Notes under the pieces: model-generated
Told to the model about the DNA's origin: nothing
Databases searched by the model: none
Seen by the model: the letters and a program-made list of their open reading frames with translations, nothing else
In this document: piece after piece, positions 37,535 through 46,665 of the stretch
Layout of the letters: each line of letters begins with the position of its first letter
Position numbering within the stretch: the stretch's first letter is position 1
Assembly (NCBI RefSeq): GCF_000335475.2
Contig: NZ_ANAH02000020.1
Span: 1-64,000 of the forward strand
Direction: 5' to 3'
DNA: 64,000 nt
Origin: Cystobacter fuscus DSM 2262
GTDB taxonomy: Bacteria > Myxococcota > Myxococcia > Myxococcales > Myxococcaceae
Translations under genes and position numbers: made by a program

Positions 37535-38692
37535 TCAGGTGCGCCTGAACGGTGCGTCCGTGGGCCGCCCGTCGGCACCGAGAAACTGGAGCTGCTGGCG
37601 GGGCAGTACAGGGATGATGCGGCCGGTGTGGGCTGGCTGGTTGAGTTCCACCATCACCCGCTCGGCCAGCAGGCTCTTCCACTTGCGGCGCTGCCTCGCG
37701 TGGACGAGATAGCGGATGGTGACGTTCGTCCAGGAGTCCGCGAGGGAGACATAGACCTCGGGCGTGTCCGCCACACTCGTCTCCAGCCGGGCCTTGCGCA
37801 GCAGCGTCTCGTACTCGCGGGCGGGGCCGGCCATGTCCGCGCCCACCACCTCGACGGCCAGCCCCCGCAGCAGCTCCAGCGCGTAGCGCAGGTCCGACTC
37901 GTTGGCCACCGGCACGAGGAGCTCGTCCCAGACATAAGGGAAGTCCCGGGTGAGGTTGACGACGCTGCCCGTGAGCACCTCGTTGTTGGGGAAGGTGATG
38001 AGCCGGCCCGTGGGCTGCTCGGCATGCACGGCGCCGGGCCGCTCCGCGCTGCCCAGCTCCCACACCGTGGTGGAGAGGAAGTCGATGGCGTAGACGTCTC
38101 CGAAGACATCTCCCACCTGGACGCGGTCCCCCACCCGGTAATAGCCCTGGAAGGAGTTGAGCAGCCACCCGGTGAAGCTCTCGATGGGCGTCTGCAGTGC
38201 CCAGGAGAGCGCGAGGCCCACCAGCCCCACCGAGCCGAGCATCGCGCGGATGTCCCCCGCCAGCACGCTCACCGCGATGCCGGTGCCCAGCAGCCACACG
38301 CAGATGCTCACCAGCGCCGTGCTGGCATCCGCCCACGCCCAGCGCCCCAGCACCGCGTGCAGCAGGGCCCGGAGCCCTCGCGCCACCAGCCAGGAGAGCA
38401 GCAGGGTGCCCAGCACCACGGTGAGCTTGGGGAGCGCATTGAGCAAACCCTGGCGCAGCCCGAGCACCGTCCGCTCCGCCTCGGCGCTCGCCTCGCGTGC
38501 CACCTCCTGGGGTTGCACCTGGCGCGCCGGCTCCGGGGGCGCCTCCGCGGGGGTGGTGACTTCGGCATCCCGCGCGAGTGCCTCGTCGGGGGGCCCCACT
38601 ACCAGCAGCAGCAGGCTCGTGAGCGCCACCGCGAGGATCGAGGCCTTGCGGAAGGCGCGCAGCTGCGAGCGGGCGTGCTGCACGGGTGCCAT
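37535..38692 (-). CDS. MscS-family mechanosensitive channel
   Basis: A 385-residue inner-membrane protein. Hydrophobic segments lie at about residues 16-34, 85-105, 120-140 and 145-165; the last is the pore-lining type helix (LGSVGLVGLALSWALQ). The MscS beta-domain follows (FQGYYRVGDRVQVGDVFGDVYAIDFLSTTVWEL, LITFPNNEVLTGSVVNLTRD) and a C-terminal alpha/beta domain. It should open under membrane tension to release solutes. ATG 38692 is chosen; the frame is open to 38785 but the added residues are Arg/Pro-rich. It is convergent with mvaS. Confidence 0.88.
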   Translation of the reverse strand: MAPVQHARSQLRAFRKASILAVALTSLLLLVVGPPDEALARDAEVTTPAEAPPEPARQVQPQEVAREASAEAERTVLGLRQGLLNALPKLTVVLGTLLLSWLVARGLRALLHAVLGRWAWADASTALVSICVWLLGTGIAVSVLAGDIRAMLGSVGLVGLALSWALQTPIESFTGWLLNSFQGYYRVGDRVQVGDVFGDVYAIDFLSTTVWELGSAERPGAVHAEQPTGRLITFPNNEVLTGSVVNLTRDFPYVWDELLVPVANESDLRYALELLRGLAVEVVGADMAGPAREYETLLRKARLETSVADTPEVYVSLADSWTNVTIRYLVHARQRRKWKSLLAERVMVELNQPAHTGRIIPVLPRQQLQFLGADGRPTDAPFRRT

Positions 38693-39004
38693 GGCGCGGC
38701 GCGACGCCGCTCCTCCGAGGCGGGGCCTTCTTCGAGGAGGACGGCGCGGGAGGCGCCGGGTGGTCTGGGGCCTGGGCGGTCGCATTCACTTCCCAGTCTG
38801 ATGCTCACCTGCCGGGCCGGCTCGCGACTTCCGCGCGGAGCGTCGGCCTCTGGACTTGTCGCCTTCCTCCCCAAGGAGGCCCGCGTCGAGGCCCGCACCG
38901 CCCGCCACACGAGCACCCGCCCCCCCGTCCGCCCTGGCGTTGCGGGCCCGCTACTCCACGGTCAGCTTTCCGAGGAGAGCACCCACCCGAAGGAGGGATT
39001 GAAC

Positions 39005-39529
39005 GTGCGACGCAAATGGCCTGTGGCGATTGCCTCCATGGGAGTCCTGCTCCCCAGCCTCGCTCCCGCGGCACTTCCCATCGGCCAGGAACTTCCGTTC
39101 TTCGTGGGCACCGACCTGACGGGCACCCAGCGCCGCTCGTCGGAGCTCACGCGCCAGCCTTCCGTGGTGATCGCCGCCACCAGTCGCGCCGCTTCGGGCG
39201 AGGCCCATTCCTGGGCTCGGGCGTTGATCGAGCGCTACGGCAACAACATTCCGCTCGTCACGCTGATTGCCATTGATCTGCCCTTCTTCATTTCCGATGA
39301 CCTGGCCCGCGGCAAGGCGCGGGAGAAGATTCCGCACGAGTACTGGGAGCAGACGTGGCTCGGAGGTGAGGGGGACATCCAGCGCGCGCTTCAACTGGAG
39401 CCGGACAGCGAAGTGCCCTACGTGTTCACCCTGGACTCCCAGGGACGTATTTCCGCCGCCGTCCATGGCCCCGTGGGGGCCCCGGAGTCCTCGCGTATCT
39501 GGCAGGAGATACAGGCGTGGCGGCGCTGA
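39005..39529 (+). CDS. Exported redoxin-fold protein without CxxC
   Basis: A 174-residue exported protein starting at GTG 39005 behind AGGAGG. A signal peptide (about 1-22, ending in LAPAALP) leads to a mature part that looks like a degraded thioredoxin/redoxin fold: GQELPFFVGTDLTG, PSVVIAATSRAASGEAHSW, VPYVFTLDSQGRISAAVHG. The position that would hold the CxxC pair reads TSRAASG, so redox activity is unlikely. It may be a binding or chaperone derivative. It stands alone between the MscS gene and a convergent phosphatase-fold gene. Confidence 0.7.
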   Translation: MRRKWPVAIASMGVLLPSLAPAALPIGQELPFFVGTDLTGTQRRSSELTRQPSVVIAATSRAASGEAHSWARALIERYGNNIPLVTLIAIDLPFFISDDLARGKAREKIPHEYWEQTWLGGEGDIQRALQLEPDSEVPYVFTLDSQGRISAAVHGPVGAPESSRIWQEIQAWRR

Positions 39530-39550
39530 GTCCCGAGGACGTCCGCGCGC

Positions 39551-41263
39551 TCAACGCGCCCCGAGCAGCTCACGGATCAGGGGGGTGACGTGGAGCAGGG
39601 AGGGCCGAGGCCCCACCACGGGCTCCGTCCGTGACCGCACCCGCTCCCCCTCCTCGTCGCGCCGCGCGACGACGAAGGTGACGCGGCTGTCCTGGGCGCT
39701 GGGGCTGCCGTGCCAGGAGTGGTAGTGGCCGGCGAAGTAGAAGCGCTCGGAGAGGGGCCGCTCCAGGCCCGTGCGCGTGAGCAGCAGCACGTCCCCGGCA
39801 CGGTGCCCCTGGGGGCCGGCGCCGAGGCCCTCCATCCGCTCGGCGAGGTTCAACAGGTCGGGCCGTGGGTGGGCGGTGAGGTGGTCGGCCAGGGGGATCA
39901 GCCTCTCGCCGTCGAACACCTGGAAGGGCGGTGCGTCCTCGCTCACGGGGCGGCCCGCGCGAGCGAAGACGAAATCCAACGCGCCCTTCATGTCCGCCGC
40001 GCCCTCGCCCGTCAGGTTCGCACGGTGGAAGGCCCTCGCCACCGGCAGCACGTCCTCCTCCCACCGCGGTGGCCGGTTCCAGTCGCAGCGCTGGCCCGGT
40101 TCCGGGCAGGTGGAGCGATCCGCGAGGTACACGTAGGCCATGGCGCCCTGGTAGGCCACCACCGCCTGGAAGTCCCGCGCCGGTGGCTCCACCTCCAGCC
40201 TCAGCGGGCGCAGCCGGAAGCCCGCGCGCTCGAGCACGGTGGTGGGCTCGTCCTCCCCCTGGGCGGAGAGCGCGTGCCGATCATCTCCTGGCACGGGCGT
40301 GTGGCCATGATCCGAGACGAAGAGGACATAGGTGTCGTCCAGCACTCCGGCCTCCGCGTAGGCATCCAACACGCGGCCCACCAGCGGATCGAGCACCTCG
40401 CGCACGTAGCGCCGCTGCTGCTCGAGCGGCTCGCTCGCCACATGGGTGTACAGGTCCACGCCGGGGAAGTAGACGACCTGGAGGCGGGGGACTCCGTACT
40501 GACCGAGGGCTTCGAGCAGGTGCGCCACGGAGGATTGATCCAGCTCGGCGTAGGTCTCCCGCTCGATGTCCGGGGCTCCCACGAGGCCCCGGGCGAAGTC
40601 GACGAGCAGATCCGCGGCGGCGCTCGGCTCCGGGGTGGTGAAGAAGTCCGCGCCCCGGTACACGTGCGCGAGACTGACGAAGGAGCGCACGTCGGCCAAC
40701 TCGAAGAGCGTGGGCACCTTCAGGGCCTTTCCCACGAGCCCATCCGTGAAGGTGTGCAGCACATCCTCCTTCGCGTGCACGGAGACGGGGGCGGGGGCGT
40801 AGAAGCGGACCTCGTCGCGGGCGAACCACTCGTTGCCGGGCACTCCGGTGCGCGCGGGAGGCTGGCCCGTGTAGACGGAGGCCCAGGCGGCCACCGTCGT
40901 CGAGGGAAGGATGCTCAGCGCCCCGGGGACCGCGAAGCCGTGCTCGAAGAGGTGCTCGCCGCGCTCGGGGCCCAACAGCGCATGGATGGAGCCGGAGGAG
41001 TGCTCGCTCACGGCCTGGCGGAACTCGTTGGCGCCTACTCCATCGAGCGCGAAGAGGAGCACGCGAGGCCCGGGGGTGAGCGGACGCATGGGCTCACGCA
41101 ACAGACGGTCTCCACCCGTGGTGGCCAGCTCCACCGCCTCCGTCAGTGTCTCTCTCGTGGGTGGACCCGGGCGCAGCAGCCACCACGCGCCCGTGGCCAC
41201 GCCCACGAGGAGCAGGACCACCCCGGCGCCCACAGCCCAACGTTTCGCGTGTCCGGAGCCCAT
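39551..41263 (-). CDS. Alkaline-phosphatase-superfamily phosphodiesterase/phosphatase
   Basis: A 570-residue membrane-anchored enzyme. One N-terminal helix (about 9-29) is followed by an alkaline phosphatase/nucleotide pyrophosphatase fold: LLFALDGVGANEF (metal Asp), LPSTTVAAWASVYTGQPP (nucleophile Thr region), YFPGVDLYTHV and FVSDHGHTP (metal Asp/His). The end contains FAGHYHSWHGSPSAQDSRVTFVVA. Substrate unknown; phosphodiesters, phospholipid headgroups or sulfate esters are possible. The ATG at 41263 follows GGAGGGCGCC. The Arg/Pro-rich extension to 41533 was left out. Confidence 0.83.
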   Translation of the reverse strand: MGSGHAKRWAVGAGVVLLLVGVATGAWWLLRPGPPTRETLTEAVELATTGGDRLLREPMRPLTPGPRVLLFALDGVGANEFRQAVSEHSSGSIHALLGPERGEHLFEHGFAVPGALSILPSTTVAAWASVYTGQPPARTGVPGNEWFARDEVRFYAPAPVSVHAKEDVLHTFTDGLVGKALKVPTLFELADVRSFVSLAHVYRGADFFTTPEPSAAADLLVDFARGLVGAPDIERETYAELDQSSVAHLLEALGQYGVPRLQVVYFPGVDLYTHVASEPLEQQRRYVREVLDPLVGRVLDAYAEAGVLDDTYVLFVSDHGHTPVPGDDRHALSAQGEDEPTTVLERAGFRLRPLRLEVEPPARDFQAVVAYQGAMAYVYLADRSTCPEPGQRCDWNRPPRWEEDVLPVARAFHRANLTGEGAADMKGALDFVFARAGRPVSEDAPPFQVFDGERLIPLADHLTAHPRPDLLNLAERMEGLGAGPQGHRAGDVLLLTRTGLERPLSERFYFAGHYHSWHGSPSAQDSRVTFVVARRDEEGERVRSRTEPVVGPRPSLLHVTPLIRELLGAR

Positions 41264-41381
41264 GGCGCCCTCCGCTCGCAGGCAAGCCCACCCCCTGTTC
41301 TCGGACAAGCGCGGACGCGGAGGGCTGTCGGGACGAGGACACCGGGAGGCCCGCCCCGGGCTCGTGGGACGGCGCGGGACC

Positions 41382-42473
41382 TCAATGGGGGACGGGCGGC
41401 TGGGTGTCCATGTCCTCCTGTTCCTCCCGAGGCGGCTCGCGCCCCTCGGCGAGGACGCCCTGCGCCCCGGCCGTGAGGGCGGCCAGCAGCGGCACCGCGA
41501 CGAAGGCCCCCGTGATGCCCGCCACCAGGGCACCGGCGGTGACGGCGAGCAGCACCACCGCGGGATGGAGTGGCAGGACGCGGCCCATCACCATCGGTTG
41601 GAGGACATTGCCCTCGAGCTGCTGGATGGCCAGCACGATGCCCAGGGTGATGAGCGCGTCCCGGGTGCCGTCCGTGGCCCACGCGAGCAGCACGGCGACC
41701 GCGCCCGCGAACAGCGCACCGACGACGGGCACGAAGGCGCTCAGGAACGTGAGCAGCGCGATCGGCAGCGCCAGGGGGACGCCGAGGATGAGCAACCCGA
41801 CGCCGATGCCGGCCGCGTCGATGAGCGCCACCACCACCGTCCCGCGCACCCATCCCCCCAGGGTGCTCCACGCCCGGCCCAGGGCCGCACGAGCAAGCCG
41901 TCGCCTTTCCGGCGAGAGCGGCGAGAGGGCCGCGCGCACCAGGGCGCTCCCATCCCGCACGAAGAAGAAGGTGAGGACGAGGGTGAGCAGCATCCCGCTC
42001 AGTACGCTGAGCAGTGTCGCGACACCCGCGGCCGCGTTCAGGGTGAGTGTCCGCGCGTTCTGGCGCACCCATTGCTCGGCCCGGGTCCCCAATTCGTCCA
42101 ACGTGAGCTGCTCTCCGGGCAGCCACCGGGTCAGTGAGCGCGTGAGCTCCTGGGCCTGTCGCGACAGGGTGTCGGCGTTCGCCGACAGCGCGGAGGCCGT
42201 CCTCGGGGCAATCCACGCGAAGAGGCCGCCGACGAGCACCACCGTGAGCAGGACGGTGGCGAGCGCGGCCAGGGAACGTGGAACGCGATGCCGGGCCAGC
42301 CAGTCCGCCACGGGGTGGAGGAGGCTGGTGAACAGCAGCGCCACGAACACCGACAGGAAGACCAGGGGCAGTCTGCTGACGATGGAGCCCAGGACGAAGA
42401 CGAAGCCCGCGACGAGCAGGCTCCTCCCACTGAAGCGCGCGGCCCCCTCCAGGGTGGGACGTGTCCAGGCCAT
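41382..42473 (-). CDS. AI-2E-family (PerM-like) membrane transporter
   Basis: A 363-residue polytopic protein with about eight hydrophobic segments. Family features are FVALLFTSLLHPVADWLARHRVPRSLAALATVL, a hydrophilic helical insert (about 90-160), FFFVRDG, LFLGVPLAL-like segments and NVLQPMVMGRVLPLHPAVVLLAV near the end. Members move autoinducer-2, Na+/H+ or unknown solutes; the substrate is not predictable. The ATG at 42473 comes 4 bp after the stop of the Cys-rich protein gene, so the two are probably co-translated. Residues upstream to 42584 are a shadow of that gene. Confidence 0.85.
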   Translation of the reverse strand: MAWTRPTLEGAARFSGRSLLVAGFVFVLGSIVSRLPLVFLSVFVALLFTSLLHPVADWLARHRVPRSLAALATVLLTVVLVGGLFAWIAPRTASALSANADTLSRQAQELTRSLTRWLPGEQLTLDELGTRAEQWVRQNARTLTLNAAAGVATLLSVLSGMLLTLVLTFFFVRDGSALVRAALSPLSPERRRLARAALGRAWSTLGGWVRGTVVVALIDAAGIGVGLLILGVPLALPIALLTFLSAFVPVVGALFAGAVAVLLAWATDGTRDALITLGIVLAIQQLEGNVLQPMVMGRVLPLHPAVVLLAVTAGALVAGITGAFVAVPLLAALTAGAQGVLAEGREPPREEQEDMDTQPPVPH

Positions 42474-42477
42474 CGTC

Positions 42478-42921
42478 TCAGGCCGCCGCCAGGAGACGCT
42501 GACAGGCCTGTTCACAGCGGCGGCAGGCTTCCGCGCAGACGCGGCAGTGCTCCATGGCCTGGGCGTGCCGCTCACACTCGTCACCGCACAGCCTGCTCGC
42601 CGCCACGCAGGCCTGGAGGATGGCGCGCGCCATCGCGGGCTCGAAGGCCGTCTGCCGCGAGAGGATCTTGCCGGTCGTCTCGCAGAGGTTGGCGCAGTCC
42701 TGGTTCAAGCGGATGCAGCGCACCATCGCGCTGGGGTCCTTCTCGCCCAGGCAGGCATCCGCGCAGGAGATGCAGGACTGCGCGCAGTCCAAGCACGCCT
42801 GGATGCATTCCAGGAGCGCGTCCCTGTCCAGGGAGGGCGTGCCGGGGTGCGTCTGAAGCATCCGCTGGACATGTCCCAGGAATCCCCGGCCATCCGGTGT
42901 ACGGCTCTCGACATGTGCCAT
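42478..42921 (-). CDS. Cys-rich four-helix copper-binding-like protein (DUF326)
   Basis: A 147-residue protein with 17 cysteines spaced along four predicted helices (ECIQACLDCAQSCISCADAC, RCIRLNQDCANLC, ACVAASRLCGDEC, HCRVCAEACRRCEQAC), typical of DUF326/Csp copper-storage bundles. No signal peptide is visible, so it is probably cytoplasmic, like Csp3-type proteins. The ATG at 42921 follows GGAGGAAGAG. It precedes the AI-2E-type permease by 4 bp, the only hint of a partner. Metal identity is inferred from the family. Confidence 0.86.
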   Translation of the reverse strand: MAHVESRTPDGRGFLGHVQRMLQTHPGTPSLDRDALLECIQACLDCAQSCISCADACLGEKDPSAMVRCIRLNQDCANLCETTGKILSRQTAFEPAMARAILQACVAASRLCGDECERHAQAMEHCRVCAEACRRCEQACQRLLAAA

Positions 42922-43031
42922 CTCTTCCTCCGTTCCATTCACATTCAAAGGATGGATGGGGGGCGGCGCGCCCAGGGGCAACCGTGGCGTGGGCCATGAC
43001 CTCCCGCCACGGGGAGGCGCCTGCCAGCCCG

Positions 43032-43592
43032 TCACCCCACGGGTGAGGAGTCAGGCGAGCCCTCGGGGTGGGGCCTCTCCTCGGGGCCAGGCCTCCGGAC
43101 ATTGGAGAGGGTCTCGGGTGGCTTGTCGGGCCGGCGCAGGACGGACAGCGAGCCGTCGGTTTCGAGCACGACGGCCTCGACGCTGTCGAGCCGCGCCACG
43201 CCCTGCTCTCTCATCACCGCCAGCACCTCCTGCTCGACGACTCGCGCCCGGCGCATGGCCCGGGGGAGGAAGCGCCCCTGGTGGAACAGCAGCAGGGGCT
43301 CGGACTTCACCAGGTGGTTGACCCAGGACACGCGCACCGAGGTCCAGGTGACGAGGAACTGCAGCCCGATGAGGACGGCGAAGGCCAGCAGGCCCTCGGC
43401 CAGTGCCACGTCCTTGGACAGCAGCACCGTGGCCAGGGTCGAGCCCAGCGCCACCGTCACCACGAAATCAAAGGCATTGAGCTTGGAGAGGGTCCGGTTG
43501 CCCGACAGGCGCAGCATGAGCACCAGCGCCACGTAGGCACACACGCCCACGAGCGCCACCCGGCCCAGTGCCTGCCAGTTATCGAAGAACAT
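43032..43592 (-). CDS. YetF-like membrane protein (DUF421)
   Basis: A 186-residue protein with about three N-terminal membrane helices and a small cytoplasmic domain. The motif RLSGNRTLSKLNAFDFVVTVALGS is the hallmark of the YetF/YdfR family; a VALAEGLLAFAVLIGLQFLVTW helix and a domain with VAVMREQGV-type residues follow. Function unknown; in spore formers relatives are tied to envelope or germination traits. The ATG at 43592 follows GGGAGGAAGCAC. It lies 36 bp after the DUF2254 gene on the same strand. Confidence 0.88.
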   Translation of the reverse strand: MFFDNWQALGRVALVGVCAYVALVLMLRLSGNRTLSKLNAFDFVVTVALGSTLATVLLSKDVALAEGLLAFAVLIGLQFLVTWTSVRVSWVNHLVKSEPLLLFHQGRFLPRAMRRARVVEQEVLAVMREQGVARLDSVEAVVLETDGSLSVLRRPDKPPETLSNVRRPGPEERPHPEGSPDSSPVG

Positions 43593-43628
43593 GTGCTTCC
43601 TCCCGTGGCGAGAGCCCGAGGGCCCGGT

Positions 43629-44924
43629 TCAGTGGGGGCCGTGCCCCTGCGGGTTGGCGCGGTGGGCCATCGCGGCTTCCCGCCCGTCCTTGAAGGCGCG
43701 CTCGACACTGGCCTCCAGCAGCGAGAGTTGCCGCTCCAGCTCGTCACGCCGGAAGGCGGGGGCCACCCGCAGCAGATCCTCCAGCAGGAAGCGCAGGCGT
43801 TGGGCGACCTGGAAGGAGCCCTCGCCGTACCCGCGCACCTCATCCACCGCGAGCCGCACATAGGCGTTCCAGTCCGGGCGCGGGCAGACCAGCCGCAACA
43901 GGCCCTCCCCGTCCTCGCGCGCGGAGGAGGGAAAGCGTCGGCCCACCATGCGCCGCAACAAGTCATGCAACTGGTCGATGGCCTGGACGGCCGTGGTGGG
44001 ATCGTTGATGCCGGGGGAGAGGGCGCGCTCGGCGATGTCGACGAGCTGGCGGAAGCCGAAGGCGGTGTCCTGCTGGAGCGTCCGCTCCGGGCCGATGCTG
44101 AGCGAGCCCAGCAGGGTCTCCACCTCCAGCCGCGAGGCTTCTCCCCAGACCTCGAAGAGCAGACCGCCGTGGGGAATGAAGTCACCCACCAGGGGCACCA
44201 GGACGAGGGTGACGCCCGCCTTCCGGGCACACGAGAAGAGCTGCTCCTCGTCCACGGTGACGAGCACTCCGGAGGTACCGGGGTACGTCACCAGGAGCGA
44301 GGGCAGCCCCTCGGGTCTCCTGGGGGGCGCCTCCCGCGCGTCCTCGCCAACACCCTCCGGGTACATCCGCTCCAGTGTGCAGCGCGTCTCGTCGCGGATG
44401 CGGGTGAGGATGACCACGGCGCGGATGGATTGGGCGACGTGGTGGATGTAGAAGATGAAGGTGCCCACGCAGAGCAGGGCGAGCACGACCGCGAGCCAGA
44501 CGGACAACGAAGGCACGTGGCGCTCTATCCCTTCCGACGTCCCCCGGACGGTGCGCAGCGCCAGCAGGGCGTAGACGAACGTCCCCACGAAGATGCCCAG
44601 GGCGAGCTGGCTCTTCCTGTCCCGGAGGAAGGTGCGCAGCACACGCGGAGAGAACTGATTGCTGGCCTGCTGGAGCACCAGGATGGTGACGGAGAAGACG
44701 AGACCGGCGAAGGTCATCATCGAGGACGACACCGCGGAGAGCACCGCGCGTGCGCCCTCGGGACCCCCGCGGAAGAGATACCAGGCGTGCCGCTCCTGGG
44801 GCAGGTGTGCATCGAGCGCCTGGGCGGCGTGCGAGAGGCCGATGGCCACCGCCACGCACAGGGAGGGCACCAGCCAGTAGCTCGTGCCCAGGCGCTCGGC
44901 CAGTCGTGTGAGCCGTAGCTTCAT
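43629..44924 (-). CDS. DUF2254 membrane protein
   Basis: A 431-residue protein with four N-terminal hydrophobic segments (about 17-35, 63-85, 105-125 and 140-165) and a large soluble C-terminal part. Family features include FAGLVFSVTILVLQQASNQFSPRVLRTFLRD, IHHVAQSI and DTAFGFRQLVDIAERALSPGINDPTTAVQAIDQLHDLLRR. Function is unknown; the N-terminal half suggests a channel-like module and the C-terminal part a regulatory one. ATG 44924 begins MKLRLTRLAERLG; the extension to 45068 is not supported. Confidence 0.88.
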   Translation of the reverse strand: MKLRLTRLAERLGTSYWLVPSLCVAVAIGLSHAAQALDAHLPQERHAWYLFRGGPEGARAVLSAVSSSMMTFAGLVFSVTILVLQQASNQFSPRVLRTFLRDRKSQLALGIFVGTFVYALLALRTVRGTSEGIERHVPSLSVWLAVVLALLCVGTFIFYIHHVAQSIRAVVILTRIRDETRCTLERMYPEGVGEDAREAPPRRPEGLPSLLVTYPGTSGVLVTVDEEQLFSCARKAGVTLVLVPLVGDFIPHGGLLFEVWGEASRLEVETLLGSLSIGPERTLQQDTAFGFRQLVDIAERALSPGINDPTTAVQAIDQLHDLLRRMVGRRFPSSAREDGEGLLRLVCPRPDWNAYVRLAVDEVRGYGEGSFQVAQRLRFLLEDLLRVAPAFRRDELERQLSLLEASVERAFKDGREAAMAHRANPQGHGPH

Positions 44925-45108
44925 GAGTGCGCGTGGCGCACCCGCACGCCTGGTGAGCGCGAGCGGATCAGTGGGGGACGTGCGGAATCCATGGGGCGCT
45001 CCTTCTCGGAGGGGGAGGCGACTTCTCACCCATAAGATTGGGGTTCCACCGAGCCCTGCCAATGACACCTGCCCCCCAGGAGTTCCCCGGGGGGATGCAG
45101 GCCAGCGC

Positions 45109-46665
45109 CTAGAGGCCGGACACCTTGGCGGAGCTGGCCACCGCGTAGGCGAGGGTCAGCTCCTGCTGGGAGCGGGGTGGGGCGGCCAGCTCGAAGCGCA
45201 GGATGCCCTCCTCGCTCACCTTCGTGGGTGGGGGCCGCGTCTGCTCCTCGAGCAGCTTCACCTCGACCGCCTCCACCTCGGAGACGGGCATGCGCTCCTC
45301 GATGGCCACGCGCACGGGGCGCTCGCCGGTGTGCGAGAGGAAGAGCTTCACCAGATGGGTTCGCGTGCGTCGTCCCGTGAGCCGCTGGGTGTCGTATTTC
45401 ACGTCCGCCTGGCGGACGATGCGCAGCGTGTCCTCGCTGCCGAAGCCCAGCGCGAGCCGCTCGCCCACGCCGGTGAACTTGAGCTGGGCGCGGCCCACGT
45501 AGCCGCTGGCGCGCACCAGCTCCACCGGGCCCGCCAGCAGCACGGCCGGGCCCCGGTTGTCGAAGCGCGCCACGCGGTGCACCAGGGGTGAGTGCTCCGG
45601 GTGTCCGACGAACTCGGACACCGCCGGCGCGGTGAACGCGAAGAGCGGCACCCGGTGGGGCGCTCCATTCGAGGGGAGGGTGACGCGGTGGCGCGCCGTG
45701 AGCGTCAGGGCCTCGCCGCCATCGTCCAGTCCCGGCAGCTCCTCCGTCTGGTGGGCCCCGCCTTCCCCCGTCTTCTGGATGACCTCCTCGCGCACGGCGA
45801 CGTCCACCGTGTGCTTCTCCTGCTCGCTCTTGTCGCGCAGCCGCAGCCAGTCCTCCACCAGTCGGGGCGGTGCGGCCCCCAGGGTGGGCCGGGCCGTGGA
45901 CAACAGCAGCTCCACGTCCTTCCACTCCTCCTCGGTGCGCTGCCACACCACGGCCTCGCACTCGAGCGTCACCGACTCGCCGCCCCCGGTGGAGGCGAGC
46001 GTGGCCCGGTAGGCGGGCCGCCACACCGCGCACGGCACCAGGTAGGTGAGCCTCAGGGACACGCTTCCTCCCGTGGGGTGCTCCACCTGGAGCTCCGCGG
46101 TGGTGACGAGCAGGGGCTCGGGTTGCTCGCCCTGGGCGAGCGCCGCCTGGGCCTCCACCAGCCGCTGCCGCGTCCGCTCCGCGTGTTGCCGCGCCTGACG
46201 CAGGGCCTCCTCGGCGGCGGTGGTGCTCGCGCGCACCGCCTCGAGCTGCTCGTGCCAGGACTCCGGCCGGGCCTCGCCAGCCCCGGCGAACTCGGCGATG
46301 GCGCGCAGCACGTCCTCGCGTGCCGCGTTCACCACCTCCACGCGGGACTGGAGCCGTTGCACGTCCACCTGGGCGCGCTTCCACTCCGCCTCCAGCGTGT
46401 CCACGCGGCGGCGGGGCTCCGTCTTGCCCTCGGGCGAGCCCTCGCGGGGTTTCTGCTTCCAGGCCCGGTGCAGGCGCGCCTGCGCCACACTGCCTCCGGT
46501 GAGCTGGGCCTGGAGCGAGCGGTCCACCGCGAGCGGGGAGAGGCCCTCCACGCGCACCAGTTGGGCGCCCGGGGACAGCACCACCTCCGCGTGGCGCTCC
46601 ACCAGCGCCCGGTCCTCGAGCACGGTGACCTTGACGATGGGCAGATGAATGGGGGGATACATCAT
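45109..46665 (-). CDS. DUF4139 / mucoidy-inhibitor MuiA-like protein (paralogue B)
   Basis: A 518-residue protein. An N-terminal DUF4140-like beta domain (VTVLEDRALVERHAEVVLSPG) is followed by a long coiled coil (about 85-155) and a C-terminal DUF4139 beta-rich region (LTYLVPCAVWRPAYRATLAS, NRGPAVLLAGPVELVRASGYVGRAQLKFTGVGERLALGFG). No catalytic motif or signal peptide is visible. ATG 46665 overlaps the stop of the upstream paralogue in ATGA; ATG 46662 has better spacing from GGAGG and may be the true start. The family is linked by name to alginate mucoidy and has no proven activity. Confidence 0.85.
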   Translation of the reverse strand: MMYPPIHLPIVKVTVLEDRALVERHAEVVLSPGAQLVRVEGLSPLAVDRSLQAQLTGGSVAQARLHRAWKQKPREGSPEGKTEPRRRVDTLEAEWKRAQVDVQRLQSRVEVVNAAREDVLRAIAEFAGAGEARPESWHEQLEAVRASTTAAEEALRQARQHAERTRQRLVEAQAALAQGEQPEPLLVTTAELQVEHPTGGSVSLRLTYLVPCAVWRPAYRATLASTGGGESVTLECEAVVWQRTEEEWKDVELLLSTARPTLGAAPPRLVEDWLRLRDKSEQEKHTVDVAVREEVIQKTGEGGAHQTEELPGLDDGGEALTLTARHRVTLPSNGAPHRVPLFAFTAPAVSEFVGHPEHSPLVHRVARFDNRGPAVLLAGPVELVRASGYVGRAQLKFTGVGERLALGFGSEDTLRIVRQADVKYDTQRLTGRRTRTHLVKLFLSHTGERPVRVAIEERMPVSEVEAVEVKLLEEQTRPPPTKVSEEGILRFELAAPPRSQQELTLAYAVASSAKVSGL

